Part shown: one piece after another, positions 28,601 to 37,043 of the stretch
Layout: each line of letters opens with the position of its first letter
Numbering within the stretch: the first letter of the stretch is position 1
Assembly (NCBI RefSeq): GCF_043769475.1
Contig: NZ_CP171729.1
Span: 2,046,001-2,110,000 of the forward strand
DNA length: 64,000 nt
Source: Allomesorhizobium sp043769475
GTDB lineage: Bacteria > Pseudomonadota > Alphaproteobacteria > Rhizobiales > Rhizobiaceae
Direction: 5' to 3'
The notes under the pieces: generated by a model
What the model saw: the letters and a program-made list of their open reading frames with translations, nothing else
The model's database searches: none
What the model was told of the DNA's origin: nothing
Program-made: the position numbers and the translations under genes

Positions 28601-29857
28601 ATGACCCCGAGTTCTGCTGCTCCGCCCTATCTCGACTTCGTCCCCGCCACGCGCCGCCTGCGGCTCGATCCGCACGAGCCGGATTTCGTCCAGAATCCCT
28701 ACGAGACCTACGCCTGGCTGCACAAAATCTCGCACACCTTCTTCTGGGAGGATTACGGCTTCTGGTGTTTCGGCGGCTATGACGATGTCAGCCGATTATT
28801 GCGCGACCGCCGCTTCGGCCGCGAATTCCCGGGCGGCTACATGGCCGGCGCCAATGCATCCGGCGACCGTAGCCATCTCGCCACATTCGATGCGGTCGAG
28901 GCCAATTCCCTGCTGGAACTCGAGCCGCCGGTCCACACACGGCTCCGGACGCTGGTCAACCGAGCATTCGTTTCGCGCCAGGTCGAGCGGCTGCGGCCGC
29001 AGATCGAGAGCCTTGCAAACGAACTGGTTGACCGGTTTGAAAGGGATGGCCAGGTCGACCTGCTGCCGGCCTATGCCGCGCCGCTGCCCATCACCATCAT
29101 TGCCGAAATGCTAGGCGTGCCTGTCGATATGGGACCGCAGCTTCTCGGCTGGTCGCACGACATGGTGGCCATGTACATGCACGGCCGGACCCGCGAGACC
29201 GAGGAGAAGGCGAATGCCGCCGCCGGCGCGTTCGCTGAGTTCCTGCGCTCCTATGCCGCCGAGCGCCGCAAGAACCCGGGCGACGATCTTTTGAGCCTGC
29301 TGATCTCGGCGCACGAAGACGGCCAGAAACTCAGCGAAGACGAGCTGGTTTCGTCGGCAATCCTGCTTTTGAACGCCGGCCACGAGGCGACGGTCCACCA
29401 GACCGGAAATGCCGTCAACGCGATCCTTGCGCAGGGCGGCGATCCGCGCCGCTTCTTCGCCACGCCCGAAGCGACCGCGGCGACGGTAGAGGAATGCCTG
29501 CGCTTCGATGCGCCGCTGCACATGTTCACGCGCTACGCCTATGGCGAGCTAGATGCGGGCGACGGCGTGACGGTGCAGCCGGGCGACCAGGTCGGCCTGC
29601 TGCTCGCCTGCGCCAATCGCGATCCCCTCGCCTTCGCCGAACCGGCGCGTTTCGATCCCGAACGGCCGGACCAGAAGAACGCGTCCTTCGGCGCCGGCAT
29701 TCATTTTTGCATCGGCGCGCCACTGGCCAGGCTGGAACTCCAGGCGTCGCTGAAAGTGCTGTTCGACCGCCTGCCGGGGATCAGGCTGGCGGCAGAACCA
29801 CGCTTCCGCGACACCTATCATTTCCACGGGCTGGAAAAACTGAAAGTGACGTTCTGA
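28601..29857 (+). CDS. Cytochrome P450
   Basis: A soluble bacterial class I P450 of 418 residues that would insert one oxygen atom into an organic substrate. The haem-thiolate motif is FGAGIHFCIGAPLAR, the I-helix oxygen-activation site LLLNAGHEATVHQTGN, and the K-helix EECLRFDAPLHMFTR holds the ExxR pair. The I-helix has His-Glu-Ala-Thr where Gly-x-Glu/Asp-Thr is usual, a common variant. No ferredoxin or reductase gene is nearby, so the electron donors must be encoded elsewhere. It may share control with the divergent TauE gene. Confidence 0.95.
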   Translation: MTPSSAAPPYLDFVPATRRLRLDPHEPDFVQNPYETYAWLHKISHTFFWEDYGFWCFGGYDDVSRLLRDRRFGREFPGGYMAGANASGDRSHLATFDAVEANSLLELEPPVHTRLRTLVNRAFVSRQVERLRPQIESLANELVDRFERDGQVDLLPAYAAPLPITIIAEMLGVPVDMGPQLLGWSHDMVAMYMHGRTRETEEKANAAAGAFAEFLRSYAAERRKNPGDDLLSLLISAHEDGQKLSEDELVSSAILLLNAGHEATVHQTGNAVNAILAQGGDPRRFFATPEATAATVEECLRFDAPLHMFTRYAYGELDAGDGVTVQPGDQVGLLLACANRDPLAFAEPARFDPERPDQKNASFGAGIHFCIGAPLARLELQASLKVLFDRLPGIRLAAEPRFRDTYHFHGLEKLKVTF

Positions 29858-29866
29858 CGTCCGGCG

Positions 29867-30802
29867 CTACAACGGACGCGGCCGGCGGGGCTCTCCCAGC
29901 GCGCATTCCAGCGCCTTGCGGTCCCAGCCGCCAAGATCGGCAGCCGCACGGAATGTCGAATCCAGGAAGGCCATGAGCGTTGCTTCGGGATCGTCCGCGC
30001 GCCGCACAGCGTCATAGGGAAGCAGAAACTCACCGAGGCTCGTTTCGAAATAGGCTGCCTCCGGCGAGACATGCGCATCGGCAAATCCGTCCGGAGCGGG
30101 ATAGGCATAAGAATAAAACGCCGGGAAGTCGATCGGCCCTCCGCCCGGCCAGAAGCCTGCTGAGGAGACCTCGTGGCTATAGGCCTCCCGCGTTACATCG
30201 TTCGGCAATGCGGGGACTCCACCGGGGTGCGACGGAGCCGTGCGGCCTGAAAAGCGGGTCACCGCAAGATCGAAACTCCCCCAGAACAAATGCACCGGAC
30301 TGACTTTTCCGAGAAACGCAGTCCGAAACCGCTTCAAAACCCGATCCACGGCGACGCTCGCCTGGAAGAAGCGCTTCACCGCGTCAGCATCATAGGGACG
30401 TTCCGCGCGATCCTCCTCGAACGGCACCGGGTCGGGGATCTCGTTCGGGCAGCCGTCAAAATCGGCCACACCACCCAGTTGTCGAACGATGTCTATGAAC
30501 CGGGCGTGAAAGGACGCGACCGACATCGAACCGAGTGCGAACCGCGCGGTCCGGCCATCGGTCGCGGTTCCGACGACCGCATGCTCGATCAGGTCGAAGG
30601 CGATGTCGATACCGCCCGGCCCGTCAGGAATGATCGATGTCGTGAAGCCGCGCGCATCGACGTAGAAAGTCGCATGCCAGGAATGGTTGACCCATGGCGT
30701 GCGGGCAAGCCGGTATTTTCCGACGATCTGCGTATAGAGATGCAGCGCCGAGCAGGTTTCGCGCCAGGGCTGGTACGGAATGTCGGGCCACGGAACTTTC
30801 AA
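29867..30802 (-). CDS. DUF5996 family protein
   Basis: The 311-residue protein matches the DUF5996 family by its start WPDIPYQPWRETCSALHLYT, then VGKYRLARTPWVNHSWHATFYV, and KVSPVHLFWGSFDLAVTRFSGR and later FAFYSYAYP-type Tyr/Pro-rich segments (FPAFYSYAYPAPDGF). Function is unknown in all members. It starts with TTG 30802 behind gaggggagag. It is the third gene of a same-strand run (sulfhydrylase, cupin, DUF5996), 16 bp after the cupin stop, so probably one operon. It converges on the P450 gene with 9 bp between stops. Confidence 0.8.
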   Translation of the reverse strand: MKVPWPDIPYQPWRETCSALHLYTQIVGKYRLARTPWVNHSWHATFYVDARGFTTSIIPDGPGGIDIAFDLIEHAVVGTATDGRTARFALGSMSVASFHARFIDIVRQLGGVADFDGCPNEIPDPVPFEEDRAERPYDADAVKRFFQASVAVDRVLKRFRTAFLGKVSPVHLFWGSFDLAVTRFSGRTAPSHPGGVPALPNDVTREAYSHEVSSAGFWPGGGPIDFPAFYSYAYPAPDGFADAHVSPEAAYFETSLGEFLLPYDAVRRADDPEATLMAFLDSTFRAAADLGGWDRKALECALGEPRRPRPL

Positions 30803-30818
30803 GCTCTCCCCTCCTGTC

Positions 30819-31169
30819 CTACACCCTCACCACGTATTCCTTGCGCGTCGTCTCGATCACTTCCCAGGTTCCCTTGAACCCAGGCCGCAGGACGAAGCTG
30901 TCGCCTGCCCTGACCGTGCGCGCCTCGCCGCCATCCTCGGAGATGACCGAGACGCCGGACAGAATGTGGCAGAACTCCCACTCGTCATATTCGATCCGCC
31001 ATTTGCCAGGCGTCGCTTCCCAGACGCCGGCATAGAGGCCGCCTTCGGCCTCCTCGACGTTCCAGGTCCTGAACTTCGGATTGCCGGAAATCAGCCTTCC
31101 CTCGGCCGGTGCGCCGGCTTCCGGCTCGGTGCCGGCGATTGCGATTGCGCGGAAATGCGAGACATACAT
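30819..31169 (-). CDS. Small cupin domain protein
   Basis: A 116-residue single-domain cupin (Cupin_3/DUF861 type). The beta-barrel motifs are YAGVWEATPGKWRIEYDEWEFCHILSG, split as GVWEATPGKWRI and EWEFCHILSG, then RAGDSFVLRPGFKGTWEV. Related proteins include ureidoglycolate-type and ethanolamine cupins; function is not known here. Its ATG lies 3 bp past the sulfhydrylase stop, which strongly suggests coupled translation with that gene. Confidence 0.8.
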   Translation of the reverse strand: MYVSHFRAIAIAGTEPEAGAPAEGRLISGNPKFRTWNVEEAEGGLYAGVWEATPGKWRIEYDEWEFCHILSGVSVISEDGGEARTVRAGDSFVLRPGFKGTWEVIETTRKEYVVRV

Positions 31170-31172
31170 GGC

Positions 31173-32459
31173 TCACCCCAACTTCGAAAATACCTGCTCC
31201 AGATCGGCGATGATGTCCTCGACGTCTTCAATGCCGACCGAAAGCCGGATGACGTCCGGCCCGGCGCCCGCGGCGATCTTCTGCTCGTCCGAAAGCTGGC
31301 GATGGGTGGTCGAGGCCGGATGGATGACCAGCGATTTGGTGTCGCCGATATTGGCAAGATGCGAGAACAGCTCCAGCCCCTCGACCAGCTTGATGCCGGC
31401 GGGATAGCCGCCCTTGAGGCCGAAGGTGAACACGGCGCCGGCGCCGAGCGGCGAATATTTCTGCTGCAACGCATGGTTCTTGTCTCCCTCAAGTCCGGGA
31501 TATGAGACCCAGGCGACCTGCGGCTGCTTCGACAGCCACTCCGCGACCTTCTGCGCATTGTCGCAATGGCGCTGCATCCTGAGCGGCAGGGTTTCGAGCC
31601 CGGTCAGGATCAGGAAGGCGTTGAGCGGCGCAATCGCCGGGCCGAAATCGCGCAGGCCGAGCACACGGCAGGCGATGGCGAAGGCGAAATTGCCGAAAGT
31701 CTCGTGCAGCACCACGCCGCCATATTCGGGACGCGGCTCCGACAGCATCGGATAATTGCCGGATTTCGACCAGTCGAAGGTGCCGCCGTCGACGATCGCC
31801 CCGCCCATCGAATTACCATGGCCGCCGATAAACTTGGTGAGCGAGTGGACGACGATGTCGGCGCCGTGCTCGATCGGGCGAAGCAGATAAGGGGTGGCCA
31901 TGGTGTTGTCGACGATCAGCGGCAGGCCATGCCTGCGGGCGATCTCGCCGATGGCCTCGATGTCCACGAACTCGCCGCCCGGATTGGCGAGGCTCTCGAC
32001 GAAGATGCCGCGCGTCTTGCCGTCGATCTGGTTTTCGAAAGTCGATATGTCGTTGGTGTCGGCCCAGCGCACCTCCCAGTCGAAATTCTTGAAGGCATGG
32101 CCGAACTGGTTGATCGAGCCGCCATAGAGCTTACGCGCCGCGATGAAATTCTCACCGGGCTTGAGGATCGTGTGGAAAACGAGGAACTGCGCGGCATGGC
32201 CGGAAGCCGTCGCCAGCGCCGCGGTGCCGCCTTCGAGGGCGGCGACGCGCTCCTCCAGCACCGCCTGGGTCGGGTTCATGATGCGCGTATAGATGTTGCC
32301 GAATGCCTTCAGGCCGAACAGCGAGGCCGCGTGATCGACATCGTCAAAAACATAAGCTGTCGTCTGGTAGATCGGCGTGGCACGCGCGCCGGTCGCCGGA
32401 TCCGGCTTTGCGCCGGCATGGACGGCAAGCGTGTTGAACCCCGGTATGCGCTGAGACAT
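31173..32459 (-). CDS. O-acetylhomoserine sulfhydrylase (PLP-dependent)
   Basis: This PLP enzyme of the Cys/Met metabolism family makes homocysteine from O-acetyl-homoserine and sulfide. The cofactor Lys is in IVVHSLTKFIGGHGNSMGG, phosphate contacts in TASGHAAQFLV, and the family start is GFNTLAVHAGAKPDP. Length 428 is typical of the MetY-type group rather than the shorter MetZ/MetB proteins. ATG 32459 follows gagaggaagaga. No SAM-II riboswitch could be seen in its leader; instead the leader carries a repeated rhizobial-type palindrome. First gene of a three-gene run. Confidence 0.93.
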   Translation of the reverse strand: MSQRIPGFNTLAVHAGAKPDPATGARATPIYQTTAYVFDDVDHAASLFGLKAFGNIYTRIMNPTQAVLEERVAALEGGTAALATASGHAAQFLVFHTILKPGENFIAARKLYGGSINQFGHAFKNFDWEVRWADTNDISTFENQIDGKTRGIFVESLANPGGEFVDIEAIGEIARRHGLPLIVDNTMATPYLLRPIEHGADIVVHSLTKFIGGHGNSMGGAIVDGGTFDWSKSGNYPMLSEPRPEYGGVVLHETFGNFAFAIACRVLGLRDFGPAIAPLNAFLILTGLETLPLRMQRHCDNAQKVAEWLSKQPQVAWVSYPGLEGDKNHALQQKYSPLGAGAVFTFGLKGGYPAGIKLVEGLELFSHLANIGDTKSLVIHPASTTHRQLSDEQKIAAGAGPDVIRLSVGIEDVEDIIADLEQVFSKLG

Positions 32460-32493
32460 TCTCTTCCTCTCCCAAAGCCCAACGCACGACCTC

Positions 32494-32583
32494 GAAAACC
32501 GCAATCGGTTTTCCTGAATGTCATGCGCAGATCCAAATTTTTAGAGCGTCCTTTGCGCATCGGAAAGGACGCGCGGCGCTCTA
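32494..32583. repeat. Intergenic mosaic palindrome pair (rhizobial repeat type)
   Basis: Two hairpins lie in the 250 bp spacer before the sulfhydrylase gene. One is gaaaaccg-caat-cggttttc (32494-32513). The other has a 9 bp inner stem gcgtccttt/aaaggacgc (32546-32554 with 32564-32572) with an outer TAGAGCG/CGCTCTA pairing (from 32542 to about 32583). The layout resembles the repeated intergenic palindromes of rhizobial genomes, but copy number cannot be tested in this window. Confidence 0.5.
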
Positions 32584-32590
32584 GACAAAC

Positions 32591-32617
32591 GCCGGGCTAT
32601 TCTTGGCGAAGCCCGGC
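32591..32617 (-). terminator. Candidate terminator after the CoA-binding gene
   Basis: An 8 bp stem (gccgggct/agcccggc) with an 11 nt loop lies about 95 bp past the stop of the CoA-binding gene. It lacks a strong T-run, so support is modest. Confidence 0.4.
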
Positions 32618-32709
32618 TGCGAATGCAAAGGACAAATATCCGGCATAGCCGCCCCCGCGAGCCGCCCGTGCGCAAAAGCGCGCGATCAGGGAAATGGATT
32701 TGCGCGGAT

Positions 32710-33231
32710 CTATCGCTGGCGGACGCCAAAGCTCTGGAAACCCGAACGCATGATCGGCTTCTTCGACGACAGCACGCCGGAATTCACGCCGTTCCAGCCG
32801 ATCTCGCCTGCAAGCCTCGCATATTCGATCTTCGGGCAGCGGTTCATCACCACCTTGACGCCTGCCGCCTCCGCTTTGGCTGCCGCTTCGTCGTTGCGAA
32901 CGGTCAATTGCATCCAGATCACCTTCGGCAGCGGGTCGAGAGCCATCGCCTCATCGACGATCGGCGGCACGGCGCTGGACGCCCGGAAGATGTCGACCAT
33001 GTCGATCTTCATCGGAATGTCGGCAAGCCGTGCATAGACCACGCGGCCAAGTATCTGCTTGCCGGCCTGCCCCGGATTGACCGGGTAAACGTCGAACCCT
33101 TTGGCAAGAAGGTATTTCAGGACGAAAAAGCTCGGCCGGACATCATTGGCCGACGCGCCGACGATGGCGATCGTCTTCACCGAGTTCAGGATGCCGGAGA
33201 TGTAGGAGTTGTCGTAGGAATCGTGATTCAT
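32710..33231 (-). CDS. CoA-binding Rossmann domain protein
   Basis: The 173-residue protein is a stand-alone CoA-binding domain as in the N-terminal part of succinyl-CoA synthetase alpha. Markers are SVKTIAIVGASANDVRPSF for the nucleotide loop, GFDVYPVNPGQAGKQILG, and DMVDIFRASSAVPPIVDE, with MNRCPKIEYARL near the end. Family function is unsettled (YccU-like). ATG 33231 overlaps the VOC stop by 4 bp (ATGA), so translation is coupled and the in-frame extension upstream is not needed. Third gene of the crotonase-VOC-CoA-binding operon. Confidence 0.88.
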   Translation of the reverse strand: MNHDSYDNSYISGILNSVKTIAIVGASANDVRPSFFVLKYLLAKGFDVYPVNPGQAGKQILGRVVYARLADIPMKIDMVDIFRASSAVPPIVDEAMALDPLPKVIWMQLTVRNDEAAAKAEAAGVKVVMNRCPKIEYARLAGEIGWNGVNSGVLSSKKPIMRSGFQSFGVRQR

Positions 33232-33647
33232 GCAGGGAGCGAAATACGCCCTTCCGCGTCGATCGGGAAGTCCGGATTGTGGGCCACCTCCCACAAATTG
33301 CCTTCTGTATCGGCGAAATAGCCGTACCAGCCGCCCCAGAAGGCGCGCTGCGCCGGCTTTACCACCTGTCCGCCGGCCATTTGCGCAGCCGCCAGAACCT
33401 CGTCGACTTCCGCGTCCGAGCGCGTGTTGTAGGCGAGGTAGACGCGCGAGGGCCCATCGCCGAAGCCGACGCCGGAATCCGCCTCGGCGCTTTCGCGCGG
33501 GAACAGCGACAGAATAGCGCCGCCCATCTGGAAAAAGGCCACGCCGTCCGTAATGCGGTGGCGCTTCAGGCCCATGGCTTCATAGAACCGGGTCGCGCGG
33601 TCAAGATCGTCGACGGCGATCGTGATGATCGAGATGCGCGGCTCCAT
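33228..33647 (-). CDS. VOC superfamily (glyoxalase-like) protein
   Basis: A 139-residue two-module VOC fold. The first beta-alpha-beta-beta-beta module reads ISIITIAVDDLDRATRFYEAMGLKRH and GVAFFQMGGAILSLFPRE, the second ends GGWYGYFADTEGNLWEVAHNP with the usual Glu ligand. A divalent metal site is likely. Substrate unknown. Its ATG is directly joined to the crotonase stop (TAG-ATG), and its stop overlaps the next start, giving a three-gene coupled operon. Confidence 0.87.
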   Translation of the reverse strand: MEPRISIITIAVDDLDRATRFYEAMGLKRHRITDGVAFFQMGGAILSLFPRESAEADSGVGFGDGPSRVYLAYNTRSDAEVDEVLAAAQMAGGQVVKPAQRAFWGGWYGYFADTEGNLWEVAHNPDFPIDAEGRISLPA

Positions 33648-34466
33648 CTATTCCCCCGTCCATTTCGGGTCGCGCTTGCCGATGAAGGCGCCGATGCCCT
33701 CCTCGGCGTCGCGGGCCAGCATGTTCTCGACCATCACCCGCGAGGCGTATTCATAGGCTTCCGCCAGGCCCATCTCCGCCTGAGCGTAGAATGCTTCCTT
33801 CCCGATCTTCAGGGTCAAAGGCGATTTGGACGCAATGGTTTGAGCGTATTTCGTCACAATCTGCGTCAGGTACTCGCGCGGCACCACGCGGTTGATGAGC
33901 CCGAAATCCTTCGCCGTAGACGCGTCGAACATTTCGCCGGTGAGCAACATTTCCATGGCATGCTTTGGCTTTACGCCTCGCACCAGGGCGACGCCCGGCG
34001 TCGTGCAAAATAGCCCGACATTGATGCCGTTGACGCCGAATGTGGCCTGATCGGAGGCAATGGCGAGGTCGCAGGACGCGACGAGTTGGCAGCCTGCCGC
34101 GGTGGCGATGCCGTCGACTTCGGCGACTACCGGCTTCGGATGCCGGACGATCGACTGCATCAGACGCGAGCACATGGCGAAGGTTTCCTCGAAGAACGCC
34201 TTGCCGTTGTCGGCGTCCGTTCGGCGCGTATTCATCTCCTTCAAATCATGGCCGGCGCAGAAAACCTTGCCCGAGGCGGCAAGCACGATGACGCGCACCG
34301 CCTTGTCATCGCGTGCCCGGTCGAGTTCCGCCTGCAGCGATTCCATGGCTGCGATCGAGAGCGCATTGGCCGGTGGGCGCGCCAGTGTGACGTGCAGGAT
34401 GCCGTTCTCCAGCACCGAGAAAACCGGCCCTTCCGGGGCGCGCTTGATCGCGAGAATTTCCGCCAT
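33648..34466 (-). CDS. Enoyl-CoA hydratase/isomerase (crotonase) family protein
   Basis: The 272-residue crotonase-fold enzyme binds an acyl-CoA substrate. The two oxyanion-hole segments are KVFCAGHDLKEM and VDGIATAAGCQLVASCDLAIA. The usual catalytic Glu pair is not obvious: the second segment has Ala-Gly-Cys-Gln where hydratases have a Glu, so it may be an isomerase, hydrolase or ECHDC3-like protein rather than a true hydratase. First gene of the coupled run with the VOC and CoA-binding genes. Starts with ATG 34466. Confidence 0.88.
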   Translation of the reverse strand: MAEILAIKRAPEGPVFSVLENGILHVTLARPPANALSIAAMESLQAELDRARDDKAVRVIVLAASGKVFCAGHDLKEMNTRRTDADNGKAFFEETFAMCSRLMQSIVRHPKPVVAEVDGIATAAGCQLVASCDLAIASDQATFGVNGINVGLFCTTPGVALVRGVKPKHAMEMLLTGEMFDASTAKDFGLINRVVPREYLTQIVTKYAQTIASKSPLTLKIGKEAFYAQAEMGLAEAYEYASRVMVENMLARDAEEGIGAFIGKRDPKWTGE

Positions 34467-34629
34467 GTCGATCCTCTAATGTTTCTCTGGAGCAACGGAA
34501 ACCGCTCCTCAGGCTCGAATAAATATCATCCGCCGGGTTGATGAACAGGGGCAGCGTGTGTTTTCTGGCTTCCGTTTACGCGAACGGAAGCGGCGCTACC
34601 GCCCGCATCGATGCCGACGGAGACGGAAA

Positions 34630-35079
34630 ATGCCGGTTCAAGCAGGCCTGATGCCGATAATGACGGCCGGCGAGGTCAACGAGCTCCTGAAATCGGTCTA
34701 TCCACAACTGAACGACAAGTTTCCCTTTTACGAGACGGTCGATGTCTTCCCCGGCGGCTGCACGGTGCGGCTCAATGCCGACGAGCGGCACCTGCGCCCC
34801 GGCGGCACGGTTTCGGGCCCGTCGCTGTTCACGCTTGCCGACATAGGCGGCTATGTTTGCGTGCTCTCGCATGCCGGACCCGACGCGTTGTCGGTGACGA
34901 CCAACCTCAACATCAACTTCGTGCGCAAGGCTGAGGCCGGACCGATCGACGGCCATTGCCGCATCCTGAAGCTCGGCAAGAGCCTGATGGTGTTCGAAAT
35001 AGAGATCGTCGCGGGTCCGGACGGCCAGACGGTGGCGCACGCAACGGGAACCTACTCGATCCCACCGAAGCGCGGTTGA
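34630..35079 (+). CDS. PaaI-type hotdog-fold thioesterase
   Basis: A 149-residue thioesterase-like protein that would hydrolyse an acyl- or aryl-CoA. The hotdog core is HLRPGGTVSGPSLFTLADIGGY, with the catalytic Asp in the helix, followed by TTNLNINFVRKAEAGPI. ATG 34630 has ggagacggaaa just upstream; the longer open frame from 34558 is Arg-rich and not family-like. It is divergent from the crotonase operon with 163 bp between, so a link to CoA metabolism is plausible. Confidence 0.87.
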   Translation: MPVQAGLMPIMTAGEVNELLKSVYPQLNDKFPFYETVDVFPGGCTVRLNADERHLRPGGTVSGPSLFTLADIGGYVCVLSHAGPDALSVTTNLNINFVRKAEAGPIDGHCRILKLGKSLMVFEIEIVAGPDGQTVAHATGTYSIPPKRG

Positions 35080-35160
35080 ATCGCAGGCAGTCGCTGTCGG
35101 CTTAGGAGGAACGATAAGCGGGGAGCACCGTTGGGTCGGCGAGCCATCCGGTCCCAGCAG

Positions 35161-35817
35161 ATGCCTGATCCAGTAACCTACGCAGCGTTCCTCGGAGCCG
35201 TCCTTGCCTATCAGCTTTCCGGGATAGGTCCCGACATGATGCTGGTCATTGGCCGGGGGGTCGCTCAGGGTTGGCGGGTCGCTCTGGCGACCGCGGTCGG
35301 ATGCGTCGCCGCGGGGTTCATTCAGATACCGCTGCTTGCGCTGGGACTTGTCTCGCTTATCAGTTCCTCGCCGGCGCTTTATGCTTTGCTCCAACTTCTG
35401 GGCGCCGGGTATCTCATCTATGTCGGGCTGAAATTTCTGTTTGCCGGGAAAAAATATTTCGGCTTCGCCGGGACGGGCGAGGCGTCGAAGCCGAGCCTCA
35501 CGGGCGCGTTTCGACAAGGCGTTATCTGCAATTTGACGAACCCGACCGTGCTGGCGTTCATGCTCGCCATTCTCCCGCAATTCGTCCACCTTTCGTCCGG
35601 TCCTGCGGCGATGCAGTTCCTGATACTGGGCGCGACGATGAAACTAAGCGGCCTCGTGATGCTCGGCTCCGTGGCGCTCGCATCGGGCGCCGTTGGAGGC
35701 TGGCTTATGCGCAACCGGTCATTCCAGCTGTGGCAACAACGCTTTGCCGGCGCGGTAATGATCGGCCTGGGACTTCAATTGTTGCTGTCAGGCAATCCTC
35801 GGGCCGACATGCGCTGA
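35161..35817 (+). CDS. LysE/RhtB family exporter
   Basis: A 218-residue inner-membrane protein with about six helices in the family pattern: PDPVTYAAFLGAVLAYQLS at the start, IGPDMMLVIGRGVAQGWRVAL, then LLGAGYLIYVGLKFL and the conserved FRQGVICNLTNPTVLAFMLA. Members export amino acids such as lysine or threonine. The start is unsure: TTG 35131 has ggggag five bases upstream, while ATG 35161 fits the family N-terminus better and was preferred. Confidence 0.87.
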   Translation: MPDPVTYAAFLGAVLAYQLSGIGPDMMLVIGRGVAQGWRVALATAVGCVAAGFIQIPLLALGLVSLISSSPALYALLQLLGAGYLIYVGLKFLFAGKKYFGFAGTGEASKPSLTGAFRQGVICNLTNPTVLAFMLAILPQFVHLSSGPAAMQFLILGATMKLSGLVMLGSVALASGAVGGWLMRNRSFQLWQQRFAGAVMIGLGLQLLLSGNPRADMR

Positions 35818-35917
35818 ACCGCATCCCGGCCTCGATTTTGTATGTGGTATTGAAATACCATTGATCTATGGCGCTGTTTTAGCTAGATTATTCCAGCGCA
35901 CACACCTTGGCTTTGTC

Positions 35918-35946
35918 TTGACGCAACTCTCGCCCTCCCTTATAAG
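35918..35946 (+). promoter_or_regulatory. Sigma-70 promoter of rplM-rpsI
   Basis: TTGACG at 35918-35923 and TATAAG at 35941-35946 are separated by 17 bases, very close to the consensus of the housekeeping sigma factor. The expected transcript start is near 35953, giving a leader of about 115 bases before rplM. I saw no clear r-protein binding structure. Confidence 0.75.
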
Positions 35947-36069
35947 CCACTCTAAAGCAGCGGCCATACCGGCCGCCGTTTTATTTTTGGCGGACCGGAA
36001 AGCTGGCCTGCCAATCCAAGCAACAAGAAACGCCTTCCCCCGGGAAGGTCCTGAAGAAAGCAAATCTCC

Positions 36070-36534
36070 ATGAAAACCTTTTCGCAGAAGCCTGCGGACG
36101 TGGTGAAGAAGTGGGTGCTGATCGACGCCGAGGGTCTCGTCGTCGGCCGTCTCGCCACCGTCGTCGCCAACCGTCTCCGCGGCAAGCACAAGCCCTCCTT
36201 CACGCCCCATGTCGATGACGGCGACAACGTCATCATCATCAACGCAGACAAGGTCGTGTTTACCGGTAAGAAATTCACCGACAAGGTGTACTACTGGCAT
36301 ACCGGCCACCCCGGCGGCATCAAGGAGCGCACCGCGCGCCAGCTGCTCGAGGGCCGCTTCCCCGAGCGCGTGCTTGAAAAGGCCGTGGAACGCATGATCC
36401 CGCGTGGCCCGCTCGGCCGTCGCCAGATGAAGAATCTCCGCGTCTATGCCGGCGCCGACCATCCTCACGTCGCCCAGCAGCCCGAGACGCTCGACGTCGC
36501 CGCGCTGAACGGCAAGAACAAGAAGGTTTCCTGA
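36070..36534 (+). CDS. rplM: 50S ribosomal protein L13
   Basis: The 154-residue large-subunit protein has the normal start TFSQKPADVVKKWVLIDAEG, core RLATVVANRLRGKHKPSFTP, the VYYWHTGHPGG motif and the end ALNGKNKKVS. It is translated from a shared transcript with rpsI: the next ATG begins 1 bp after its stop. The promoter is at 35918-35946. Confidence 0.98.
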   Translation: MKTFSQKPADVVKKWVLIDAEGLVVGRLATVVANRLRGKHKPSFTPHVDDGDNVIIINADKVVFTGKKFTDKVYYWHTGHPGGIKERTARQLLEGRFPERVLEKAVERMIPRGPLGRRQMKNLRVYAGADHPHVAQQPETLDVAALNGKNKKVS

Positions 36535-36535
36535 T

Positions 36536-37012
36536 ATGGCCGATTTGAACTCGCTCGCCGATCTCGGCACGGTGGCCCCGACCGCGCAGCCCGCTGCACC
36601 TGTCTATGTCCAGAAGCTGGACAAGCAGGGCCGCGCCTACGCCACCGGAAAGCGCAAGGACGCCATCGCCCGCGTCTGGGTCAAGCCCGGCTCCGGCAAG
36701 ATCGTCGTCAACGACAAGGAATTCGCCGCCTATTTCGCGCGTCCGGTGCTGCAGATGATCCTGAAGCAGCCGATCGTCGCCGCCAGCCGCGAAGGCCAGT
36801 TCGACATCATAGCAACCGTTGTCGGCGGCGGCCTGTCGGGCCAGGCCGGCGCAGTGCGTCACGGCATCTCCAAGGCGCTGACCTATTACGAGCCCGGCCT
36901 GCGCGGCGTGCTCAAGAAGGGCGGCTTCCTGACCCGCGACAGCCGCACCGTCGAGCGCAAGAAGTACGGCAAGGCAAAGGCCCGCCGCAGCTTCCAGTTC
37001 TCGAAGCGCTGA
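36536..37012 (+). CDS. rpsI: 30S ribosomal protein S9
   Basis: A 158-residue small-subunit protein with the alphaproteobacterial N-terminal extension (ADLNSLADLGTVAPTAQPA), the RAYATGKRKDAIARVW core, GGGLSGQAGAVRHGISKAL, and the C-terminal tail ending RRSFQFSKR that reaches the decoding centre. The ribosome site lies inside the rplM end (aagaagg). A terminator follows at 37044-37067. Confidence 0.98.
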   Translation: MADLNSLADLGTVAPTAQPAAPVYVQKLDKQGRAYATGKRKDAIARVWVKPGSGKIVVNDKEFAAYFARPVLQMILKQPIVAASREGQFDIIATVVGGGLSGQAGAVRHGISKALTYYEPGLRGVLKKGGFLTRDSRTVERKKYGKAKARRSFQFSKR

Positions 37013-37043
37013 TTTCAGGACGTTTGGCCCGATTGCACCACCG

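Noticed and set aside
32460..32709. SAM-II type riboswitch before the sulfhydrylase gene
   Set aside because: The conserved core of that riboswitch could not be found; only unrelated palindromes are present.
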